NCBI GenBank assembly: GCA_036927565.1
Contig: JAYESD010000001.1
Coordinates: 50,032,064-50,096,063, forward strand
Length of the DNA stretch: 64,000 nt
Direction: 5' to 3'
Source: Tuctoria greenei
Lineage: Eukaryota > Streptophyta > Magnoliopsida > Poales > Poaceae
The translations under genes and the position numbers were made by a program. Positions 34,430-45,420 of the stretch are shown in pieces. The notes below the pieces were generated by a model. That model searched no databases, was not told the origin of the DNA, and saw only the letters and a list, made by a program, of their open reading frames with translations. The first letter of the stretch is position 1; each line of letters begins with the position of its first letter.

Positions 34430-35032
34430 ATGGCGGGGACTCGGGTGTACAACATCACGTTCGAGGAAGACGTGATCACCACCACCGTGACATCCTCCGG
34501 CGAGGCCGTGGAGGACTGGCTCGACGAGGTTGTCTGCGTCCATCGTTAGAGCCTTCTCAAGCTCGTAGTCGGGCTTGACTTCGAGTGGCGCCCCAGCTAC
34601 TCCGCCGACCAGAACCCCGTCGCCGTTCTGCAGCTCTGCATCAATCGCCGCTGCCTCATCTTCTACGTCATCCACGCTGACTACTTCCCCAATGAGCTGG
34701 ATGATTTCCTAGTCGATTCCGACTACCGCTTCGTCGGCATGGGTGTGGAGGGTGACGCTGACAGACTTTGGATTGACTGGCAGCTGAAGGTGGCCAAAAC
34801 GGTGGACTTGGCCGAGCTCGCGGCGGAGCAGATGGATTGCCCAAGCCTCCATCGCGCGGGGCTGAAGGAGATCGCGAGCGCCGTGATGGGCGCCGACATG
34901 GAGAAGCCTTACGGGGTGAGGACGAGCAACTGGGACGTGTACGATCTCTCTGGCGAGCAGATCAGCTATGCGTGCATCGACGCTTTCGTCTCCTTCGAGG
35001 TCGGCTGCAAGCTACTCTTAGGCGACTACTGA
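34430..35032 (+). pseudogene. Werner-type 3'-5' exonuclease-like protein, one internal stop
   Basis: Single-exon frame of 201 codons starting MAGTRVYNITFEEDVITTTV. The DEDD exonuclease motifs are all visible: Exo I VVGLDFEWRPS, Exo II FVGMGVEGDADRL, Exo III ISYACIDAFVSFEVG. The length fits the small intronless WRN-exonuclease-like proteins that are multiplied in grasses; they are DnaQ-fold 3'-5' exonucleases of largely unknown role. One TAG at 34547-34549 (codon 40) sits between VCVHR and SLLKLVVG, before the catalytic domain. Translation could restart only at an internal ATG (34739), which is after Exo I. So this is a very young pseudogene, or readthrough, a strain variant or an assembly error could explain it. 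Direct repeats lie on both sides (33669 and 35670). Confidence 0.8.
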
Positions 35033-36250
35033 TCTTACCACCAAGTTTGCGGATCGGCTGCCGTCGATCATCCCGGCATATGGAATTCGTAGGTACATCG
35101 CTCAAGTTCTAGCTTTTGTGCTTGTGCGCCCAATCTCTCATAAAATTATTTTTCTTGAGGAAACACTATATCTTTCTTTTAAAAACATGCATGTTATTTC
35201 ACATGCATCGAGGTCTTTCACATGCATGTTAGTTTTCCATGCATGCTATGCCCCAAACATGATCAACAAGCCTCAAACATGATGATCTCTCAACAAAAAA
35301 GAGAACACGTAACATCAGCAAACATGATCGAGGTCTTTCACATGGATGTTAGATGTACATATGCATGCTACATCCCAAACATGTATTCCAAGAATAGAAT
35401 AATATTTCCTAGCATGTATATATTTCTATATTTATCATATTATCTACCATGCATTTGTGTATGCTCTCAACCTATATGGCAGTTTATCTACCACACTAAT
35501 GCAGAATATTATCCTGTCATCAATAGAGATAACAAATTTGACACAAGGGTGTTCCCTCGACGGTACGAGGATAGAATGTGGACTATCATCGCCTAATAAG
35601 CACACATCTCTCACTACGTACGTACGTGGTTCACCAAATTAATCGATTGCATACTGCCATTATGTATCGTTGTACTCATCTTTTGAAGAAACGACAGGCG
35701 TAGGCACTAGCCACTACGTATTCTGATTTTAGGAACAAATGAACACACTTGTGAAAACACGTACGCCACATCCGATCCTCAACGTCATCCAATTAACATG
35801 TTCCTCAATAAGTGGGCACAAAAATCCTCAACACGTGACCAAACATGCTTGATCGCGAGTTCTTTCACATGCATTACATTCATGTCCACCATCTTCCATG
35901 ATCACGACAATTACCAGTTCGATATGGACTCTTGGTCGGCAACGGTCGGATCCTTAAAAAAAAAGATATGGACTCTCGGTCAATTGCCACGCGCGTTCAC
36001 GTCAATCTCCGCACCTCGTTGAAATCATTCGCACGAAATCTTACAAACACCACGACGGACCTACAAAGTATGCCAGGTGGGCCATTGCATATCTTGGGCC
36101 CTTTGCGTGTCAAATTAAAAAACTGGCCGATGGGACGTGTTGAGCTGTTGCGATAACCGAGAGGAGGTGAACCGCAGTTTGGAGTAACTCTGAGCGTCGA
36201 TTCAAAAGCACAATTTTAGAAGCGTCTGATCATCTCCACTCACGCGCTTA
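35033..36250. other. Intergenic stretch with direct repeats and an array fragment
   Basis: ATCGAGGTCTTTCACATGCATG at 35207-35262 (shown in part) repeats at 35326-35381. 35670-35790 repeats 33669-33780. 36096-36180 is the reverse complement of part of the ~580 bp array unit (GGGCCCTTTGCGTGTCAAAT..TTGCGATAACCGAGAGG). No gene was seen. Confidence 0.65.
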
Positions 36251-36261
36251 GACGACGACCT

Positions 36262-36271
36262 GCTATAAAGT
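36262..36271 (+). promoter_or_regulatory. TATA box of hypothetical gene copy 2
   Basis: CTATAAAGTC lies about 140 bases before the ATG at 36401, with a pyrimidine-rich leader between. Confidence 0.5.
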
Positions 36272-36400
36272 CACACCGTCCTCTTCTCCTCCACCGCACC
36301 TCTCGATCGATTTTAGCCTCCAAACTTCTCCTCTTGCTTCTCCCATGCACCACCGTCGACCACCTCTCTCTCTTTGTTCGCACCTCCGTCGCTGCACAAA

Positions 36401-36722
36401 ATGGGTAGCCCCACACCAAAGCGCTCCAGGTCATCGACGTTCTCCGAACCTCTTTCTCCGTTTTTGTCGCCAACAAGGCTGGTGGAACTGGAGACAGCGC
36501 CCGCACCTCCTCCACTCCCGTCTCTGGCCGTGGCACATGCACCTCTTCCGTCCGACTATGATGAGACGGTCCGCCTCATCGAGGAAAGCATCTACAAACT
36601 CGACGGCAAGCTTAAGGAGGTCACCGGCAGCCTGTTCGCCGCCGACATGCAAGCAAAAGCGCTCGACAAAATGGCGCATGATGTATTTCACAATACATCT
36701 CAGTCCTGTCATCGATTGGGAC
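36401..36722 (+). pseudogene. Hypothetical protein, copy 2, N-terminal part, cut by CACTA1
   Basis: Begins MGSPTPKRSRSSTFSEPLSP, followed by a Pro/Ala-rich stretch, a helix-like IEESIYKLDGKLKEV and the conserved ALDKMAHDVFHNTSQSCHRL. CACTA1 is inserted right after HRLG; the frame resumes at 56531 once the GAC target duplication is discounted. The equivalent join in copy 1 reads CRLGLGPLPEY, which supports this reading. The family is unknown to me; the shared block of ~100 residues between copies is the only conserved part. Confidence 0.7.
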
Positions 36723-37020
36723 CACTACAGGAAACGCTAACACTTACGTCAGCCAACATAATTTACGTCGGCTGGCCAACGTAAATTAACTAACTTACGT
36801 TGGCCAGAAAAAACCGACGTAATTTAACTAACTTACGTCAGCCGCCGACGTAAGTTACTAGACCGACAACAATAAATGGAAACTTACGTCGGCCTGGACA
36901 ACTAGCTGACGTGAATAAAATGGTCGACATAAGTTAGGCTTAACTTACGTCGGCTGGGAGGATGGCCGATGTAAGTTACATAGGCTGACGTCATTTCACT
37001 ATTTAGCCGACGTAAGTTAT
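36723..37020. repeat. 5' terminal and subterminal repeats of CACTA1
   Basis: Many direct and inverted copies of ACTTACGTCGGC and its variants. In En/Spm-type elements such repeats bind the TNPA-like protein. Confidence 0.88.
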
Positions 37021-37179
37021 GTATTTTAACCTACCCCTGTGCACGTGCCTTCTCTTCCTTTCCTGCCGTGCGCCGCTTTGCTTCTCCCAGCCGCCGCACC
37101 CGACATCGTCGCTCAACCGCCACCGCATCGCCATCGCTGTTGTGCCCGCTGCCATCCGTCGCTGTTGCCGCAAGGTATA

Positions 37180-37810
37180 CTCCTCCCCTCCCCTCCCCTC
37201 CCCGACCGCCAGCCCGGCCCCCCCACCCCTCCCCGAGCGCCGCCCCGCCCTCCCTGGCCGACTGCTGCCGTCCGGCCCTCCATCCCCCTCCCCCTCCACC
37301 TCCCCACCTCAGCCCCCCTCCCCATCCACCTCCCCTCCCCGGCATCCCATCCCACTCCCCTCCCCAGCCGAACGCCACCCCCCTCCCCCTCCACCTCCCC
37401 TCCTCGGCCCCCTCCCCCTCCCCTCCCCGAGCACCCCCTCCCCTCCACAGACCCCCCACCCCCCTCCCCGAGCCCCCCGTCTCCTCCACAGACCCCCCAC
37501 CCCCCCCCCCCCCCAAACACCCCCACCCCAGCCACCCTAACCCATTCAATTGAAATTTCGAATTTAATTGAATTGTATTGTTTAAATTTGATTTGAATTG
37601 ATTTGAATTGTTCAAATTTGAAATTGAATTGAATTGAATTGTTTAAATTATGCTTAAATTGATTAATTGTTTATTTAATTATGCTTAATTAGTTAATTTG
37701 CTTACTTTAGATTATGTTTTTTAATTATGCTTAAGTGGTTAAGTTGCTTAATTGTGCTTAATTTGCTTAGTGTAGATTATGCTTAATTAGTGTAGTGTAG
37801 ATTATGCTTA
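37180..37810. repeat. Low-complexity C-rich then AT-rich sequence
   Basis: 37180-37535 is almost pure (CCCCTCC)n-like sequence giving long Pro/Ser or Gly ORFs in many frames. 37540-37810 is (TTGAATTGAATTG)n- and TGCTTAATT-rich. No gene. Confidence 0.85.
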
Positions 37811-38929
37811 ATTGGTTTCTGTCAAGTACGGCGTCGGGGGCGGCCAGCTGTCAGGGCACTTAGGTTCTATCATGGCTATAGAGGGCCAATGGGTAGTGCC
37901 GGGCCAGCCTGGCCCAAGCCCAGACGGTCTCGTGCATGAAAACATTAGGCGCGGCGCGGTCCGCAAATTTGCCCTGCCGGCCCCGGCCGGCACGACAGGC
38001 CATAAGCCAAGGTCAAGCACGACGTATCCCATTTTCCCCTGCCGGGCCGTGCCAGGACCGTTCGCGGGTCGAGCGTGTTGTGCCAGCCCGAAGCCTGGCC
38101 GAGCCGTGGTATATATGTAGCGTATATATGGCCCATCGTGACCCGTGACTGGTGACATGAGGCGAATCGTTAGAGTTAAGTGTATATGGGTCTGGCGGCT
38201 CATTACTAACCCTAAAAGTCTGTAGCTAGGTATCTCTTCGCCGCAAGACCCCCCGTTCACATCGCACATGTTTGTGAGTATGTATAAGTCCATGAAAACT
38301 CCAAAAACATATGTTGCAATTATTTGTCCTTGACTCACAACATCTGTAAGGAAATAGGTTTCTGAGCTAACCAGTTGCCCCCCTTTGTACTTTAAGAATT
38401 GCACCGGATAGGGGGGTGTAGTGTTAAATATACGGTGTTATGCTCCCAAAATTTTGTGATTTCTGATACGGATGATAATCAAACATTGATGAATCATTAG
38501 GGTTTAGTGACCAACCCGGATGGGAACGACACGCAATAAGTGTGATCGTGCTATGTAGACCATTGTAGTCGTGGCCTCCTCCGCAGCTTCTTTGCCAACA
38601 GTTTCATCGTCTCGCTGGGGTCCAAGCCTCGCCTCCTCTGGACGAGAGTCTAGGAGTCATCGCTGGTTGGGCTTGCCTCGCATCCTCATAGATTCGGGGA
38701 AGATTCGAGCTGGGCATCGCAGATGGCGGGCGGCGGCCGGCGATTTGATACAGGGTGAGGGAGCCGAGGGCGGCTGAGCGGGGTCTAAGGTCAAGCCCAA
38801 GCATGGCCCGTGTCGGTCTTCAAACTGGCACGGACCCAATTCACTGTCTCTCTCATTATTTCCTCTATTATGGATAAATTAATGAGAAACTAACGGTAAT
38901 TTGTCCGACTATTAATTGCAGAGTCAAAC
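37811..38929. other. CACTA1 interior before the transposase
   Basis: GC-rich GGCCAGCCTGGCC and GGGCCGTGCC words near 37895-38100, then ordinary sequence. TTAATTGCAG just before 38930 could be a 3' splice site ending a leader intron. No gene was recognised. Confidence 0.5.
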
Positions 38930-41900
38930 ATGGGCGAAGATCGTAGTTGGATGTACGCTGGTTGTAAGAGCAGAACTGGCGGTCACTCAGATGAGTGGTA
39001 CGCTAAGACAGAAGATTTTGTGGAACGAGCTTTTTCGTTGTCAAATAGCGATAAGGCGCGGTGCCCATGTACGAAATGCCAAAACAGAACATTTTTGAAC
39101 AAAATGGAACTTACGATGCACTTGTGTTGAAACGATTACGTGTCACATTATGAGTTGTGGAACTTCCACAGTGAGACAACTTCTCAAGCTGTACAAGAAG
39201 TGGAAGCGGACAATGATGATGCCACAAAGGTTGATATGATGGATGAGATGTTGGAAGATATACGACCCGAGCTTACAGAAGATCCTCAAACAGCAGAGGT
39301 TAAAGAGTTCTTCAAAAGTCTCAAAGATTCAGAAGAGGCGCTGCATGGTCACACTAAAATGTCAATCCTCAATTTTGTGACTAGACTTATGGCAGTTAAG
39401 TCTCAATTCTTCTTTTCTAACAATTGTTACAACATGTCATCAATTTGTTCAAACATGCCGTTCCACATCCCAACAAAGTGCCTAAAGATAAGTATAACCT
39501 GAAGAAAATTATTTCCGGTCTTGGTATGAAGCACGAGAAGATTGATGTGTGTCCGGATAACTGCATGCTTTTTTGGAGAGAGCATGCCAATGAGAACAAA
39601 TGTTTGAAATGTGGTCAACCGAGGTTTGTCGAAGTTGTTAATAACGATGGTAATACTGTGATGACGAAAGTCGCATGTAAGCAGCTTCGTTACTTACCTG
39701 TGACACCGAGGTTGAAGCGGCACTTCCTTTCAAAAAAAAAATGGCTAGGCACGTGAGATGGCACAAATAAGGTGAGTGTGAGAACAATGGAGTCATGACG
39801 CACCCGTCCGATAGTGAGGCATGGAAGGCGCTGGACCGGTTCGACCCAAAATTCGGTCGTGAAGCAAGAAATGTTCGCATCGGGTTGGCGACAGATGGGT
39901 TCACACCATTGTCATTCTGTACAATCTCCCACAGACTTTTTTGCATGAAGAATGAGTTTATGTTTCTTAGCCTCATTGTACCTAGTCCAAATCATCCTGT
40001 GTCACGTCTCAATGTGATGTTGAAACCGTTGATCAAAGAGTTGAAAATGTTGTGGATAGGAGTCGAAGGTACGACTGTTACATGAAGAAGAAATTCAACC
40101 TCCGAGCTGCTTATTTGTGGTCCGTTCATGATTTTACGACATAAGGCATGTTTTCTGGATGGAGCACTCATGGTCGGTTGACGTGTCCGATATGTGCCTC
40201 GGATACTGATTGCTTTCAACTTACCCATGGAGGTAAGATATCTTACTTTGATTGTCATAGACGTTGGCTGCCCTCGAATCACTTATTTAGACAACAGAGG
40301 AATGTCTTCAGAAAAAACACCGTTGTCACTAAAGGACCACCAAAACGTCTTAACGGGTCAGAAATATCTGATATGTTGGACAAATTGGTGCCAGATGAAG
40401 GTCGTCCTGGATATTTTGAAGGTTACGAACACAATTGGACTCATATATGTGGACTTTGGGAGCTACCGTATGTGAAATCGTTGATTCTAAGGCACAACAT
40501 TGATGTTATGCATCAAGAGGGTAACATGGCCGAATGTATCATAAGCACATGCATGGACATGACGGGCAAAACAAAAGACAATTTAAAGGCTCGAAAGGAT
40601 CTTGCCGAGCTTTGTAATCGTCAAACTCTTGAGCTCTCCGAAAATGGTGGTAAACCACGCGCTCCTTTCTGTCTTCGACCTAAAGAAAAAAAAAGAAGTT
40701 CTCGAATGGTTGCAAAGGTTGAGATTCCCAAATGGTTATGCAGCTAGTCTGAGACGATCTGTGAATGTGAAAACGGGAAAGCTCATTGGGTTGAAAAGTC
40801 ATGATTATCACATAATCATGGAAAGACTTCTGCCTGTTATGTTTCGAGGCTATTTTGACGTTGCAGTCTGGAAGGTGTTAGCTGAGCTTAGCCACTTCTA
40901 TAGGCAACTCTGTGCTAAAGAAATCATGCTAGAGATGATGACTAAGTTGGAGAAGGAGATTCCAGTACTTTCGTGTAAGATGGAAAAAGATTTTCCTCCA
41001 GGATTTTTCAATCCAATGCAACATCTATTAATTCATCTTCCATTTGAATCGAAAGTGGGCGGTGCCATGCAATATAGGTGGATGTATCATATTGAAAGCT
41101 AGATATATGAAACCAATGGTTGGTAACAGGGCAAGGGTTGAAGGTTGCATTGCTGAAGCTTTATTCTTAAAGAAGTAGGATACTTCTCAAGTGTTTACTT
41201 TGCAGAAGAACACAATGTTAATACTTAGGTAATGCGGTACAATATAGATGAGCAACCTCCTTGTAGCGATCTCTCCATTTTTGCAACAAGAGGCACTACT
41301 GTTGGTAGTTACATTTCCTACGACGTTAGCGAAAAAGAAAGGCGTGCTGCTTTCTTCTACATGTACGCTAATATGGAAGAAATGAATGAATATTTCAAGT
41401 AAGTCTTTCTCCTACACTTATGCTTTTTACCATCTTTTCCAACACATGTATTCTAAAAGGTTCTAGTTTTCGTGTAGTATGTTCGACAAGCAAAATTGGA
41501 GACATAGACATCAACCCACGAGCAAGCAAATAGAACAGATTCAATGGGAAGGAATAAACGGGGGATCTAATTTTCTTTCCTTGTTTCGATATCATGTAAC
41601 GTTTTCTAGATAACTTATCAAAGTTAACAACGTTTTATTATAACTTAAGAATGCTTACGTTTTCTAATAACTCCATATCTTGGACAGTGCCGAAAAGATG
41701 CCAACGTCCATGAAGATTTGCGACAACTATCCCGTGGAGTGGTTAATGTTAGAAGCTATGGCCGATATGACGTCAACTGCTTTCGATTCCAGACAACTCA
41801 ATTTGAATCTCTTCGTCCTCCTGCGGCAACATGTCATTTCGGAGTTGTGATGAGGGAAATCGATTCGCAAGATCATGAAACACAGTACTATGGGGTTATT

Positions 41901-42384
41901 AAAAAATCTTTGAATTCACTTTTGTCGCAAACAAGACAACTCGAGCGGTATTCTTTTACTGCGAATGGTTTGATTCCATTCGTAGAATTCGTGTAATGAA
42001 TTTGGCATGGTCAAAGTAAAACACAAGGAACGGTTGAAAGGATTCGATTCATTAGTTCTTGCACACCAAGTAGAGCAAGTGTTCTATCTACCTCATCCAT
42101 GCAATAAATTCAAAGCTTGGTGGGTGGTACATAAGGTGAATCCTCGTGAGCGGTTATATGCTCCAGGAGATGATGATTACCACGACAAAGCTGAGGTTGA
42201 TTGTGTCTACCAAGAGGAAGAGTTGCCAGACTCCTTCTCAGTCAAGCCCGGTCTAGGACTCGATGATTTAGTTGGAGACGCTCAAGATATCGAGACTGGG
42301 ATGGAAGCAGAAACAGAATCAGAATTGGAAACTGAAGATATCGATGACATAGTCGAACCTGTTGATTTGCACAAACGAAAATGA
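38930..42384 (+). pseudogene. TNP2-type CACTA transposase, degenerate
   Basis: Would cut and join the element ends. Domain order is as in En/Spm: a transposase-associated N-terminus (WMYAGCKSRTGGHSDEWYAK, CPCTKCQN), the TNP2 core (GMKHEKIDVCPDNCMLFW, HPSDSEAWKALDRFDPKFG, NVRIGLATDGFTPL, STHGRLTCPICASDT, HGGKISYFDCHRRWLP, LILRHNIDVMHQEGNMAE), a DUF4218-like part (FFNPMQHLLIHLPFESKVGG) and a DUF4216-like end (CNKFKAWWVVHKVNPRERLY). Lesions: TGA at 39128-39130, frameshifts near 39412, 39735 (an A10 run), 40075 and 40140, and others after 41100. Likely introns near 41400-41480 and 41590-41690. The acidic tail ends at 42384. Confidence 0.88.
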
Positions 42385-42534
42385 TATGCGGAAGAAGAAG
42401 ATCGATGGGCTAGTTTAAGGAGTAGGTTGCATGATCATGATGTTGATGAATTTTGAAGTAACGTTTTATTCACTAACTTAACATTAATTTTGTATATTAT
42501 ATTTGCATATTAATCATTTATTCCTTGTAACAGG

Positions 42535-43444
42535 ATGTCGTCAAAGGTTTGAGCTGCAATGAGACCCTTGCTCAGGGACCTCGTTACCTTCGAGCCGATG
42601 TTCCCTCTTTCTGGCGCACGCTCCACCGTCAGCTGTCGTGTGCTTTTCAGCGGATGGAGGTAAATTTTAGTTTACAATAAATTTATTTTAGAAATTGCAG
42701 TTGTTAATAATTATTTATTGTCAATATTTTCCTTTTGTGCAGTCTGACTCAGAGTCTTCTGAATCCGAGTCAGAGTTAGAGGCTAGGGGGCCGCTACAGG
42801 AGCCCGAGTCAGAGGCTAGGGGACCACTACAGGAGCCCTCTAGCGCTAGCCTCTCTTCGGAGTCGGCTAGCGCTAGCCTCCCTTTGCAGCCGGCTACCAC
42901 TAGCCTTCCTTTGGACTTCGGTGGTTCCTCAGAGCCTTCAGGGTCACAGAACGTGGCAGCGTTGCAGCAGAGGCGACGGACGAGGAGGACCCACTTTGCG
43001 GCTGCCCATTCAGTTACTACTCAGCGGACCACGATCTGTCCTGTCGGAGACAAGTAAAAACTGTATATAGTATATTAAATATTAGATGTTGTTTTCCTTT
43101 ACTAAATGATTTAATATATTTTATAGATGTTGGTATGAATTTTCTTTCATGGGGGCCGAGAAGCACCACAGGCTGGTTAACAGTGTCTTGGGTGCTATCG
43201 TGAAGTTGCACTACCCCGGCGTCATTGACGGTTTCCCTGCCCTATCGTGGGATGACTCGCTCGTGTCTCTCACCCGGTCCACGACACGGTTCATGGAGTA
43301 GTGTGGCATGATTTTAAGGTAAGTTTAACTGTTTCATTTTTTCAACTCGTTTGAATTGTTAATGCATATAACTTAAATATTTGTTTGCTTAAAGCTGAGG
43401 TACCAAGTAGAGGAACCGGGCATGGAGGACCATGCAAGACGCGT
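42535..43444 (+). pseudogene. Second CACTA1 gene (Transposase_24 type), 5' part
   Basis: Starts ATGTCGTCAAAG with a TGA at 42550-42552, then AMRPLLRDLVTFEPMFPLSG. Exons are joined by plausible GT-AG introns. The exon at 42742-43055 encodes an acidic Ser/Glu stretch with two ARGPLQEP repeats and the block TRRTHFAAA; the next, near 43126, reads WYEFSFMGAEKHHRLVNSVL. The matching exon in CACTA2 has TRRTHFVSP. The gene is split at 43444 by the SIRE copia, right after DHARR. It is the equivalent of the TNPA-like regulatory protein that binds the subterminal repeats (family knowledge). Confidence 0.75.
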
Positions 43445-45006
43445 TGAATGCAGGCCTAGAGGGGGGGTGAATAGGCCTTTTGAATTTTTGTCGGATCCTG
43501 CAACACTCAACAACAAGTTCAATACCAAAGAAATCGGACTAGACCGGTAAAGTGCAGACTAGTCCGGTGTTCACGGACTAAGTTGATCAAGATTAATCGA
43601 TTAGGTTGATTCTTCAACGTATGCAGCGGAAATATAGAATCAAACAACAGTTTAACAGTTATATATTGGATTGTATCACAATTAAGGCTTGTGTTCAACA
43701 ATTTAATGTAAATTGAACAATGTGTATCAAACCCTAGAGTAAGTTGATCAATTTGAGTGATGAACAGAAAAAGGACAAGACACATGATTTATCCCGTGGT
43801 TCGGCTACCACGAAGGCAACCTACGTCCACGTTGAGGAGTCCACAAAAGGACCGGGTCTTCTCCAACCCTACCCTTGTCGGATCGCCACGAAGGCCGACC
43901 CTCTTCCACTAATCACAAAGGGGAAATAACCAAATTCAAGGGGCGTTCTCACACGTTGATAGCTCCCTTAGATTACAAATCACAATGCCACCAAAAACAC
44001 ACTCAGAAATTACAATTGAAACGCAGGAGTGTGTTAGAGATTCAAACCAAGAGCTCAATGATGTGTGCCAAGTGTCTCTCCAATGATCTAGACGTGATCC
44101 TCAAAGGATTGATCGATTTTGCACTTAATTTCGTGGAGAGAAGTTGTTTTTGAGTCTCTTGGGAGGTGTGATGGCGCTAGGGTTCGAGAGATAATTAAAG
44201 CTGGCCGTGCACCTCTATTTATATGGGGTTTCTAAAAGTGACCTTTAGGGTTCAGAAAGATCGGACTAGTCCGTGGTGGTCACCGGACTAGTCCGGTGTG
44301 CTGTGTGTAGCAAACCCTAAGTGTTCCGAAATATTGGACTAGTCCGGTCGAAAACGGACTTGTCCGATTTCACTACTGGAAATCTTCAGACTAGTCCGAT
44401 AGCCATCGGACTTGTCCCGACATATGAAACCCTAAGTATGTTGGATGACAAGTCCGCACTTGGAGGACTTGTCCGATTTAGATCAGTGAGTATTTCGGAC
44501 TAGTCCGTGTAAATATCGGACTTGTCCGAAGTGGATCAGAAGGAATATCGGACTAGTCCGGTTAACAACGGACTTGTCCGATTTTGTGTGACTTGTGAAG
44601 TCTGTTGAGGACTAGTCCGCCCTGGGGAGGACTAGTCCGACTCAAGTCAGAAAGATATCGGACTAGTCCGACAGATATCGGACTTGAGCGATCTGGTGTA
44701 GAAAGGATATCAGACTAGTCCGGTTTATATCGGACTAGTCCAGTCATGTGTAACTTTGTGCAATATGTATGTGTGCTTAAATATGATTGAGCTCTTGGGT
44801 GTGTTTCCTTAACACACTCCATACACAATAATCTACTATTTCTTTTCCTTGAGCTCAAGTTCACTTTGCTCCTCATTATCCCTTCTTTTTGGTATTTGGC
44901 TCATTTTTCATTATTGGCCTGCATTCATCTCAACAAAAAGGTTAGGATCCCAATTGCTTGTCATAAATCATCCAAAACCCACAAGGGAGTCCTAGATGCA
45001 CTTTCA
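43445..45006 (-). repeat. 3' LTR of the SIRE element (1562 bp)
   Basis: On the minus strand it starts TGAAAGTGCATCTAG and ends CCTGCATTCA. The TATA box (CCATATAAATAG) is at 44214-44225. Upstream of it in U3, 44265-44750, are about 16 copies of the palindrome CGGACTAGTCCG or its near form with TTG. Confidence 0.92.
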
Positions 45007-45020
45007 ATCTCCACCTTTTT
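45007..45020 (-). promoter_or_regulatory. Polypurine tract of the SIRE element
   Basis: AAAAAGGTGGAGAT on the minus strand, directly before the 3' LTR. Confidence 0.85.
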
Positions 45021-45420
45021 GGTGATTGATGACAACCAATTGAGATTTCACAAAATATGACAAAAGGAGATGAGATTTTCATAAAGTATGCACATATATC
45101 TCAAAAATACATCAAGCAGTACGAGAAGTATCCATATGTGCATTCTTTATGGTGGGATGCATAACTAAGTGCATTGAAACATTGAGAACGACATAATTTT
45201 CATTGATGAATCAATACAAAGTACATATGTCATTTCAGGGGCAAAATTGCAGATTTCAACACATACTTGCAAATTAATTAAGCATTTCAACACAAAACCA
45301 TAGTTAACATGAAAACAACGTTAAAGCATTACAATCACAGAGAAAGATAAAGAGAACTCTCTCCTCGCACCCTACCATAGCTAAAGCTAAGACTCCCCCT
45401 CAATCTCTCCCCCTTTGGCA
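45021..45420 (-). other. SIRE 3' untranslated region after the extra ORF
   Basis: AT-rich, no ORF of note. Confidence 0.6.

Noticed and set aside
37019..37615. Overlapping Pro/Ser-rich and Gly-rich ORFs up to ~194 codons
   Set aside because: They are open in several frames on both strands because the DNA is a C-rich low-complexity tract; no domain or start context.
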